Shown here piece after piece: positions 58,201-64,000 of a stretch of DNA of 64,000 nt. Position numbers and translations under genes: made by a program. Position 1 is the first letter of the stretch; each line of letters opens with the position of its first letter. Source of the DNA: Serilophus lunatus (taxonomy: Eukaryota; Chordata; Aves; Passeriformes; Eurylaimidae); NCBI GenBank assembly GCA_013399895.1, contig VXBA01003825.1, positions 257,983-321,982 on the forward strand, written 5' to 3'. A model generated the notes under the pieces. It had not been told where the DNA came from. It was given only the letters and a program-made list of their open reading frames with translations, and ran no database searches.

Positions 58201-60412
58201 CCAGCTCTCTGAGGATGCACCATATTAGGGACATTCAGAGATTTCAGGGTTTGGGGCTTTTGGTTGGTTGTTTTGTTTTGTAAATGTTATGTAGAAAGAA
58301 AGCTTGGGAACTAAAGTGGAATTGGCTATTCAAAACACTTGGGGAACACTACTCTTTTTTTATCTGATTACTTGCTTAGTGGAGAAAGCCTAGCCCAAAA
58401 TTTGTTTAAAACTTTTAATGTTTGTGTTTGATCTTTCAGAGCCCTTTGATGGGACAAATACTGCTAGGGCCGTACATGAGAAACAGAAGTTTGATATGAT
58501 CAGAGGTGAATTTACACAGGTAAAATGTGCCCCTCATTTAATTTTTCTGGTCACTTTGTTTTTCTATCATTAAACCTGCCTGTTTCTAATGTGCTGTGCT
58601 TTGTACTATATAAATAATAGAAGTGTGGATTTAAAAAAAAAAGAATCAAAAATTACTTTGAAAGTATTTATTAATGTCTGTCATTAAGCATCAGGCTTAA
58701 GTTGAAATGAGTACTCAAAATAATAAACCACTTATATTTTATTGTGTATGTATAGTTATAATGATAAATGGTTAATAGCTTTAGAATTACAACTTCATCT
58801 TCATTCATTATTTATTCCTACATGAATTTGACTGGTAAAAGACAATGTTTTATACATCTCACTATCCTTTTTTTAGTAAATGTTGCCACAAAAATTGTGG
58901 ATGTTGCTGATCTTTGACAACTTAATTAAATTGGTGCTTTTCTTTAGGGAGACCACACTCATAATTTTAGAACATGAGTATTTCAAAATGGAGCTTTCAC
59001 TGTCCCAGTCAGAGGAGGAAAAGACACTTTGAAACAAGAAAAGATTTAGACCTTGGTTAAACATCCTTTTTCTGAAAGTCTTTGCTACCAACTCTTATAC
59101 ATGTCTCGTATTACAGGCATTGAATTTGGAATCTCAACTCAGAGATAACAGAAATCTCAGTTTTCTGAGATCTCTGACTATTCAAAATACAATTTTGACC
59201 AGGGATTTGTGCACAGAACTGTCTTCCAGCTTTAGCTGGTTAAGACTCTCCAGTTATGCTGTCCTTGGAGGATCCTGTTTATTTATTATTCAAGTTCTTA
59301 AATATGTTGAAGGCTTCTCCAGCAAAAGTAATTCAGTGCTTGATACTTGTAAGAGAAATGCTATAAAAGATTACCTTTTCTTTGTCCCTTGCTTCAAAAA
59401 TGTCCGTTAGTTTTCTTATATTTAACCATGTTACCATACAAAATACTGAATAGTTCACATACTTGTACATAAAAGAGTTGATCTTGTGAATCTGCTAAAG
59501 TTATGATTACAAAGTAGTTTGGGCTCTCTCACTGTTCTGTGAAACTTCCCTTTTCAGAGTTTTCAGTTAAAAAAATTTGTTTCATAAGTGTATGGTTTTC
59601 TGGAAAATGTAAAAGCAGCTGTTTGATCATGACTGTCTGGAAGCCTAATACTAGAGTGATACAGCCCTGAAAAAATTTCCTCTTTACTAATTACTATAAA
59701 AATGGCAGTTGTTCTAAAAGTGCGAGTACTTTTTAATACCTTGCACTGTATTTTAGAAAGTTTAAGGCATATATTTGGTTCTTGAGAGATTATTCTTCCT
59801 CTGATTTTCACTACACCTTTAGGTTTAAATAAATTCTGCATAAAGATAGGAGAGTCACTGTAGTTCTTACAAGGCTTATGGCCTGAGCAATGTCTTGAAA
59901 TTCACACTGAAATACAGAAGAAAGTTGAAATAAGCTATTTTAAATACATTTTGGAAATTACAGTTTATAACATTGTTTATCAGGAACATTGACATGTGTG
60001 TATTTGAGACAATTATTTTGCAGTTAGAATATCAATGTCATACTTAAATATTGTTAACATCTCTGTCTCCAAAAATCCACTCTCTTCTTGAAAGGCTCTA
60101 CCTTCCTCTTTATTTCATTGCATTTTATGTACCTTTCAGACTTTGCTTCCCTTAAAAAACACCAAAAACCAACCAACCACAAACAAATGAACCAATAAAA
60201 CCCACTCTCTTTTTAAGAAGGAGAAGAATATCAACCTGGGTTTTGTGGGTCTGTGATGCTTGTTGCTTATAATCATATTTAAGTTTTAATGGCAAAGTTT
60301 ATTTAGTCTTTTTAAACCTTGTACTTTTTTTCTCCAGGCTTGGCGGGTATTACGAGACAAGAAAGACCTGAACTTTATATTACCTTTAAGAGCAGATGAA
60401 CAGAAAAGATAA
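22063..60412 (+). CDS. TENT2 (PAPD4/GLD2) poly(A) RNA polymerase, 14 coding exons joined
   Basis: This is a cytoplasmic non-canonical poly(A) polymerase. It adds adenosines to mRNA 3' ends, typically recruited by CPEB-type RNA-binding proteins in germ cells and neurons, and to some microRNAs. The coding exons are 22063-22217, 22811-22948, 24635-24893, 26035-26149, 26271-26362, 27128-27194, 29790-29859, 33267-33343, 36524-36652, 38824-38867, 45324-45460, 53217-53308, 58440-58519 and 60338-60412. They sum to 1530 nt, or 509 residues plus stop, with every junction in phase. Residues 1-184 are low-complexity with a basic KRQR at 110-113. The nucleotidyltransferase core follows, with G230-S231 and catalytic D242 and D244, and third aspartate D304. 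The PAP-associated domain spans about 412-470. Near 462-470 (DGTNTARAV) there is none of the extra histidine linked to UTP preference in related uridylyltransferases, which fits ATP use. As recalled, the human protein is 484 residues; the difference lies mostly in the N-terminal region. Confidence 0.95.
22218..22810 (+). other. TENT2 intron 2
   Basis: A 593-bp AT-rich intron with GTAAGT donor and TGTAG acceptor. No repeat or RNA gene was recognised. Confidence 0.85.
22811..22948 (+). CDS. TENT2 exon 3
   Basis: A 138-nt exon encoding residues 52-97 plus part of 98. It contains the conserved TYGNVSPVSTS segment (78-88) and ends in FQGRK. It belongs to the disordered N-terminal region. The acceptor is CTGTAG and the donor GTAAGT. 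Confidence 0.93.
23640..24108. mobile_element. Non-autonomous hAT-type transposon with 8-bp target-site duplication
   Basis: The element is 469 bp. Its ends are inverted copies of CAGRGGTCCTCAAACT, with 15 of 16 bases alike. It is flanked by 8-bp direct repeats, GTTTACGT at 23632-23639 and GTTTACAT at 24109-24116, whose single difference is a CpG-to-CpA change. An 8-bp duplication and CAG...CTG ends are hallmarks of hAT elements. The reverse strand of the right part, with its 'aacagggggccggttcactg' type sequence, resembles Charlie-like hAT families as I recall them. The interior has no transposase, is rich in CpG at 23650-23840, and contains three 21-22-bp tandem units. Confidence 0.85.
23681..23750. 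repeat. Three 21-22-bp tandem units inside the hAT element
   Basis: The unit CGCCCGCCAGGGTCCTCAGT recurs three times almost perfectly, with CGGCCC for CGCCC in the middle copy. A partial CGCCCACC follows. The CCTCA part echoes the terminal repeat, so the units may have arisen by slippage near the element end. Confidence 0.85.
24607..24634 (+). repeat. CT microsatellite forming the intron 3 polypyrimidine tract
   Basis: CTCCCTCTCTCTCTCCCTCT and its continuation run directly into the TAG acceptor of exon 4. The repeat is the whole polypyrimidine tract, so its length could vary between individuals and affect recognition of exon 4. Confidence 0.8.
24635..24893 (+). CDS. TENT2 exon 4
   Basis: The longest coding exon apart from the last, 259 nt, completing K98 and encoding residues 99-184. 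It contains the basic KRQR at 110-113 (possible nuclear localisation signal), TVVNQ, and RCVPPLQDTLF in the linker. It ends LPVAKDE in phase 0 with a GTATTA donor, weaker than the other donors in this gene. Confidence 0.93.
24894..26034 (+). other. TENT2 intron 4
   Basis: A 1141-bp intron with an A-run near 25251-25264 and no recognised repeat or RNA gene. The acceptor is GTCCAG. Confidence 0.8.
26035..26149 (+). CDS. TENT2 exon 5
   Basis: A 115-nt exon encoding residues 185-222 plus one base. The translation LSQQVLELFQACRQQ, then ELCRTELQREIQLIFP, is the helical lead-in to the catalytic core and matches TENT2 closely. The donor is GTATGT. Confidence 0.95.
26150..26270 (+). other. TENT2 intron 5 (121 bp)
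   Basis: The shortest intron of the gene, with GTATGT donor and GGCAG acceptor. Confidence 0.9.
26271..26362 (+). CDS. TENT2 exon 6 (catalytic G-S and DxD motif)
   Basis: A 92-nt exon encoding residues 223-253. It contains VGSSLNGFGTRSSDGDLCLV (229-248), the nucleotidyltransferase signature with G230-S231 and the metal-binding D242 and D244. If intron 6 is retained, the frame runs on for 46 codons and truncates the protein after these residues. Confidence 0.97.
26363..27127 (+). other. TENT2 intron 6
   Basis: A 765-bp intron. Some mammalian isoforms, as recalled, add a four-residue CFFQ after the EEP of exon 6 through an upstream acceptor. No AG exists at the corresponding place here, so only the short form looks possible. 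Confidence 0.8.
27128..27194 (+). CDS. TENT2 exon 7
   Basis: A 67-nt exon encoding residues 254-275 plus one base: VNQKTEARRILSSVQKLF and onward. It forms part of the nucleotidyltransferase fold. The acceptor is TTTCAG and the donor GTAAGT. Confidence 0.94.
27195..29789 (+). other. TENT2 intron 7
   Basis: A 2595-bp AT-rich intron holding an ERV LTR fragment at 28621-28770. Otherwise nothing was recognised. Confidence 0.8.
28621..28770 (+). mobile_element. ERV LTR fragment (5' part)
   Basis: It starts TGTCCTGGTTTCAGCTG and continues with 'gtgttgataacacactgaag' and 'tttagttgttgctaagtagtgctta'. This is the 5' portion of the same avian ERV LTR family found in reverse at 16692-17290. The rest of the LTR is deleted or unrecognisable after about 28770. 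It is old and in the sense orientation relative to TENT2. Confidence 0.75.
29790..29859 (+). CDS. TENT2 exon 8 (ends at a GC donor)
   Basis: A 70-nt exon encoding residues 276-298 plus two bases: SYIERPQLIRAKVPIVKFRD then KV. It must end at GTCAG with donor GCAAGT to keep the frame with exon 9 (S299-Y300-V301-E302-F303-D304). The nearest GT, four bases further on, would shift the frame. Confidence 0.93.
29860..33266 (+). other. TENT2 intron 8 (GC-AG type)
   Basis: A 3407-bp intron with a GCAAGT donor and CAATAG acceptor. It contains a T-run near 30787-30801 and an AT-rich 22-bp perfect palindrome at 31358-31379. No mobile element was recognised with confidence. Confidence 0.85.
33267..33343 (+). 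CDS. TENT2 exon 9 (third catalytic aspartate)
   Basis: A 77-nt exon encoding residues 299-324 plus one base. YVEFDLNVNNVVGIRNTFLL carries D304, the third acidic residue of the catalytic triad. The donor is GTAAGT. Confidence 0.96.
33344..36523 (+). other. TENT2 intron 9
   Basis: A 3180-bp intron. A perfect 19-bp tandem duplication lies at 34577-34614. No transposon was recognised. Confidence 0.8.
36524..36652 (+). CDS. TENT2 exon 10
   Basis: A 129-nt exon encoding residues 325-367 plus one base. RVRPLVLVIKKWA (328-340) and GTLSSYSLVLMVLHYLQ (351-367) are the conserved central-domain segments of the polymerase family. Confidence 0.97.
36653..38823 (+). other. TENT2 intron 10
   Basis: A 2171-bp intron with no recognised repeat. 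Frames within it are short and chance-like. Confidence 0.8.
38824..38867 (+). CDS. TENT2 exon 11 (44 nt)
   Basis: A very short exon completing T368 and encoding LPEPILPSLQKNYP (369-382). It is flanked by a T-rich TATAG acceptor and GTAAGT donor. Its loss would shift the frame. Confidence 0.95.
38868..45323 (+). other. TENT2 intron 11
   Basis: A 6456-bp intron with a CR1 copy at 40985-41413. Other contents are AT-rich, including 'ttaatatatgtt'-like repeats at about 40545-40605 and a (TG)n(TA)n run near 45278-45298 close to the acceptor. A 65-codon frame at 44037-44234 was not recognised. Confidence 0.8.
40985..41413 (+). mobile_element. CR1 LINE 3' end with open ORF2 C-terminus
   Basis: A + strand CR1 copy whose ORF2 C-terminal region is still open at 40966-41298. 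The translation LEKRRLRDDLIAVCNYLKGG and onward to the RRNFFTVRVIPHWNGLPREVV block is typical. It ends with two ATTCTGTG-type tail units at about 41404-41425. A (ATGGTTTAG)n-like minisatellite at about 41289-41325 interrupts the 3' UTR. One of the better-preserved CR1 copies here. Confidence 0.88.
45324..45460 (+). CDS. TENT2 exon 12 (start of PAP-associated domain)
   Basis: A 137-nt exon encoding residues 383-427 plus two bases. MQLHLVHQAP (389-398) is followed by LGDLLIGFFKYYATEF (412-427), the start of the PAP/25A-associated domain. The acceptor is TTGACAG and the donor GTAAGT. Confidence 0.97.
47640..48260 (-). mobile_element. CR1 LINE, 5'-truncated
   Basis: A minus-strand copy with its 3' end at left: 'agtcatagaatatgctcagtttgaagggaccc'-type sequence. 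It extends into ORF2, where 'ctccaggctgagcagaccaa' and 'ccttcctttggacattctctaacagctt' are recognisable. It is diverged and all frames are broken. Confidence 0.85.
51241..52465 (-). mobile_element. CR1 LINE, 1.2 kb, with reverse transcriptase remnant
   Basis: A minus-strand copy from the CR1 3' end ('cagaatcttcaaggttggaagacacc' at left) into the reverse transcriptase. The minus frame at 52003-52425 reads QHGFVKGRSCLTKLISFYDR, then DFCKAFHTVSHSI, the fingers/palm part of CR1 reverse transcriptase. The FADD-type catalytic box is missing or out of frame. A second minus frame at 51482-51859 covers the C-terminal part. Disabled. Confidence 0.88.
53217..53308 (+). CDS. TENT2 exon 13
   Basis: A 92-nt exon encoding residues 428-458 plus one base: DWSRHMISVREAKAIPRPDG then SEWRNKFICVE. 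It belongs to the PAP-associated domain. The acceptor is CCCTAG and the donor GTAAAA. Confidence 0.96.
53309..58439 (+). other. TENT2 intron 13
   Basis: A 5131-bp intron with a minus-strand CR1 copy at about 57341-58225. Small frames at 54171-54886 are not recognisable. Confidence 0.8.
57341..58225 (-). mobile_element. CR1 LINE, about 0.9 kb
   Basis: A minus-strand copy with its 3' end at left ('agatcatagaatagttttaagtttgaaggg'). The minus frame 57861-58157 encodes the ORF2 segment with KCKALHLGQGNPRRKYRLGE and AAKKDLGILVDDRLDMS. The frame at 57436-57624 carries the LRLDIGKKFFTVRHWHRLPG block. Frameshifts separate the two. Confidence 0.88.
58440..58519 (+). CDS. TENT2 exon 14
   Basis: An 80-nt exon encoding residues 459-485. 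EPFDGTNTARAV (459-470) is the signature at the end of the PAP-associated domain. It lacks the extra histidine seen in uridylyl-preferring relatives, in line with ATP specificity. It is followed by HEKQKFDMIRGEFTQ in phase 0. Confidence 0.96.
58520..60337 (+). other. TENT2 intron 14
   Basis: An 1818-bp intron with GTAAAA donor and CTCCAG acceptor. No repeat was recognised. The 96-codon frame at 59120-59410 is unrecognised and probably chance. Confidence 0.8.
60338..60412 (+). CDS. TENT2 exon 15, coding part
   Basis: Encodes residues 486-509, AWRVLRDKKDLNFILPLRAD then EQKR, ending with TAA at 60410-60412. The C-terminus corresponds to that of other vertebrate TENT2 proteins and ends close to the expected length. 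Confidence 0.95.
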   Translation, partial: AWRVLRDKKDLNFILPLRADEQKR

Positions 60413-61480
60413 CCAGCTTCTTTCACTTCCTTTTTTTTTTTCGGATCCTGCTGAAACAAAGAACAGTATCAAAATCAGGAGTCACCTACCCCATGGTTCT
60501 TGATGACCTGTTTTTCTCTGTAAACTTTTGTTATGGAAATGTTTATAAGGATGTGACATATTTTATTACCGACATTTATTAATACAGCTGGTCATTCAAA
60601 GATATGTTCTCTGAAAATGCTTGCATTGCTAACTTATAGAAGAAACTCACAGCAAACAACAATAAATCTATTTCAGGGAAAGTATGGGGATATACTAATT
60701 TGTTGTTTGCATAATCTATGTAGCCATTAATTCAGGCAGATTTAGTAATGAAACACAGACATTCAAAGTTAAACTATGTGGAAATCTGACAACATCCTTA
60801 AGGCACTGTGCACAGTACCCACTTCTTGAACAGAGAGCCCATGCTTTACGTCTCCTTAATTCTAGAAAGCACCTTTGCTCAACTTAGCACTTTCCAGTTT
60901 TATTTCACTTGTAATTGCAAGAGACTATTTATGAAATTAAGCTAGATTGTGATTGATAGTGTTCCAGATCTCAGATCTGTACTCTAAACTGGAATTTTCA
61001 AGCAACAGTTCTACTACAAAGAAGTTGAAATAAAAAAAGCTCAATTCAATATACATAAATGCTTCATGTTCACACAGAGCAGGGAAGAAAAACTCTAGTG
61101 CTTCCTTTACATATTTGAAGTAATAGTGATATCTGCTTTGGAGAGAAAGAAAAAGTCCACATCAAAATGAAAACACCTCACAACCTCAACAGTGCTACAA
61201 TAAGCCGGGCTTCTCTTTCAATTTTGTGTAAATGTTTGTAAATTCGCCAGCCACTGTAAATTGAATCTAAATAAGTAATATTGAAAATTTGAGCTCTTCC
61301 AAAAAAACTGCACACCTTCTTTTAGACCTCCTGTAGCACAGTTTCTGCCTCTCATCTATATACTATTGAAGACCAATTAATTGTTAAAACTGTGCTAACT
61401 CTGATGTCAAATTAATACTTTCATTTTGTTAATATTTTATATGGTGTCCAGTGAAATAAAAGTTTGTATATGGAAGATAC
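60413..61480 (+). other. TENT2 3' UTR (main end proposed near 61480)
   Basis: AT-rich sequence after the stop codon with possible polyadenylation signals AATAAA at 60661-60666, 61029-61034 and 61455-61460. The last is followed by a T-rich, GT-containing stretch at 61486-61510 that would serve as the downstream element, so it is my preferred end. AATAAA also occurs further on near 62633, 62826 and 62971, so longer forms are possible. Confidence 0.6.
61435..61460 (+). promoter_or_regulatory. CPE-like TTTTAT next to AATAAA signal
   Basis: TTTTAT at 61435-61440 lies 14 bases upstream of AATAAA at 61455-61460. This spacing is used by cytoplasmic polyadenylation elements bound by CPEB proteins, the partners of the TENT2 enzyme. 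Function is inferred. Confidence 0.45.
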
Positions 61481-64000
61481 AGATTATTTTTCCAGTTTAT
61501 GTTATTTTGTACTGCATATTTAAAGAATTTCGTATAATTAAGTAGAATAGGAAACGGCTGGTAAAGTAGGGCTTAGGTTGCAATTCATAAACATCTATTA
61601 TGGCTGTTTTGCAGTGCATCTATGAACCCGTAAAAGTCTGATTCATTACATTCTCTAACAATAGAGTAAAACCTCTTGTAACTAAAATAACAAGTATTAT
61701 CACTTCTTTTGCAAACTTTTAAGTTCTAGGTTATTTAAAGTTCTAGAAACTGTAAACTATTTGCCTGATGCAAGATTACTTCCTACATACTTCATCATAG
61801 TCTAGTCTATATGGGATTTTGGCTTGCTTTTTAAAACACTTTCCTTCTGTAACTTAAACAGCCTTTCAATTTTATTCTGGCTGTGGCGATCCACTGAAAC
61901 ATTCTCTCTTCATTCGTAGGTTCCCTCTCACTGCCCTTCCTCTATAAGACAGTAGACTTGCGTCTCAGTAAAACACTCACTTTGATATGCTCTATGTAAA
62001 ATTGAAGCACAAGATTTTAGGACAGGCTGATGTCTGTATTCAAAGATGCTCTAGGAGCGAGCCCTAGGTGGATTTTGGGGAAAGAGGAGGGCTGCTCCTT
62101 TTTTTAAAAAAGTGTTGGCTGTATCTTTGTCTAGAAAGTCCGAAACTTTGCCAACGTAGAATAAGTAAAAAGGGACATACATGTTCAAATTTGGTAAAAA
62201 TGTATTTTAAGTGAGGTGGCTGTGAAGAACAAAACTTTGTGTCTCTTACACATTTGGAATGCCTCACCTAATGGGTCAACATTTCTTACACCTTAAATTA
62301 ATGCTTTATATTTGAAAACACTTCTCTCATTGTTTAAAAAAGTTAGTTAAAAAAATTTTGATACCTCTGTGCACCTCTATAAAAATTGCCCCACCAACTC
62401 AGTGGTATTTTTAATACAAGTGAAGGTCTATAATCACAACAGTCTGTGTCTTTCAAAAAATTATTTTGTGATTTTTTTTTTTTCTCAAGTTCATGTACTT
62501 CTGATAAGTTACATCTACAATCAGAAATACAAATTCTGGATGGTAGTTTTCCCCGATTGTTTGGGGACAAGCATATTTGTTAAATGATGGACTGCACATT
62601 TTGTCAGAAAACTTCAGATATAATACCACAAAATAAATGGCTTGGGGCGAGTGGATAGGAACTGAACTTTTAACTTTGGATTCAGTTCTGCATAGTCTGA
62701 AGTTGTTTAGAGGTGCAATGACCTGGGTTTTCATCTACTCTGCTCAAGTATCCACAGTGAGAAATTGGCTAATAGCTGTCATAAATTTTAGTGTTAGAGA
62801 AGTTTTCCCTTCTCCTCAGATTCAAAATAAAAACCTTCACCCACTTATCCCTTGGCATCCATCTTATTAGCAGGAATAGTTTTTTCTGAGAGATCTTTGG
62901 TTTTTCATGACTGACCAAGGTTTCACTGTGCATGCAAGATGCTGCCTTCTCTGAGGCTTGTTGCTGCCTTGAAATAAAAATGCTTTAGTTAAAGTCTTTA
63001 TTATTTTAGGACTATTCTTAACTACTCATTTTAGCATTGGGTTTGCTTATCTTTTCTCACTTTATGTGTCAGAAACCACTAGTGTCTTCTCTAGGATCTT
63101 AAGAACTCTAGTCCTCCAGGAGTGCTTTTAATTAACAGGCTCAGATGTGCATGGGAGGACCAAACGTTAGCAAGAGCTTCCCTTTTAGTGACAGCAATGC
63201 AGAACTGGTATAAGCTGTAAACTGTGAAACTTGAGGTTTATCTCCTAGCTCTTGCTCTCACTTTTCCTAAAATGTGAATGTGTAAGTGTATTCGCAGTAC
63301 ATTAAGGTGTTCTGACAGTATAAGGGGTTACTTTTTTAAAAAATCACATACAGAGAAATCAATATAAATCAATTTAAAGACTCACAGGGTAACAGTTATT
63401 TAGGAGAAGTGGGCAACCACGATAAAAGGATGTAAGATGATTTGTAGAAAATATGAAGTTAGCATTTGTAAATACCATCCCGAATGCTTATTTGAAACCA
63501 GTGCTTTACTTATACTTGGGTCACTGGACTCAATTCACAGTGTATTTAGTGTTAAATTTAAATCCATCAGAGAATGTTACTCTTGATTTATTGGACTCTA
63601 CTTGCACTGGATAGTCTTGTATTTTGTAGTTTATTTTTGTCCTTTTCTCTGTAATCCTTGTGTGTTCTGATACAAATCTTTCCCTCATTGATTTTACAGA
63701 CAATGATGCTTGTAGGAAGAGCATGAAAAAAGATGCTATTTTGGTCAATTTACAGGTCAAATTAACTTGTGAGAAGTACAGAAGGGAGAGCACTAGGTCT
63801 GGAAATAATTTGAAGGGGTTTTGGTAAAAAGGGTACTCGCCTTTCTCTTGCTGTGCTGAAGACTGAATCAAAATTTGTGCAATATATGTGTTCTTCATAT
63901 ATATCAGCATTTCTAGAAGACTTTGTAATGCTCTTGCCTTCCATATGTAAAGAATGTGAAGTACTGTACCTTAAATTTCATTGTGTTGTGTACTGTCTGT
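61481..64000. other. Downstream of TENT2, no gene recognised
   Basis: AT-rich sequence with no recognisable coding exon or repeat. Frames such as 63530-63910 on the minus strand have no family resemblance. In mammals CMYA5 follows TENT2 on the same strand, but I saw none of it here. Confidence 0.5.

Overview
The window reads as nuclear DNA from a bird, probably a neoavian. Most recognisable repeats are CR1 LINE fragments, several with the typical avian CR1 3' end, plus bird-type endogenous retrovirus (ERV) LTRs. I see no bacterial operon, CRISPR array or plasmid-like feature. One gene can be reconstructed with confidence: TENT2 (also PAPD4 or GLD2), the cytoplasmic poly(A) RNA polymerase, on the + strand. 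Fourteen coding exons between 22063 and 60412 join in frame into a 509-residue protein. It has the nucleotidyltransferase G-S motif, the catalytic aspartate pair D242/D244, a third aspartate D304 and a PAP-associated domain. Layout: 1-19.9 kb is intergenic and repeat-rich. It holds an ERV solo LTR with perfect 5-bp target-site duplications (3082-3610), several CR1 fragments, a longer ERV LTR (about 9750-10775), a second solo LTR with perfect duplications (16692-17290), a degenerate tandem array of about 140-bp units (17650 to about 18530), another CR1, and a GTGTCCC-type minisatellite (19460-19885). The minisatellite runs into a CpG island (about 19850-20960) that is broken by a 396-base assembly gap (20193-20588). 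The island carries an NRF1-type palindrome and a CTCF-like motif, and is the likely TENT2 promoter and first exon. From 22 to 61.5 kb lie the TENT2 exons and introns. The introns contain a well-preserved non-autonomous hAT transposon with its target-site duplication (intron 3), an ERV LTR fragment (intron 7), a GC-AG splice pair (intron 8) and CR1 copies (introns 11-13). From about 61.5 to 64 kb I recognise nothing. How it works: TENT2 adds adenosines to the 3' ends of mRNAs, with CPEB-type partners, and to some microRNAs in the cytoplasm. Features that could regulate this copy are an out-of-frame upstream ORF overlapping the start codon, a CT-microsatellite polypyrimidine tract before exon 4, the GC donor of intron 8, and a CPE-like TTTTAT just upstream of the main polyadenylation signal. 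I found no novel multi-gene system. The most unusual elements are the tandem array upstream of the gene and the hAT insertion.
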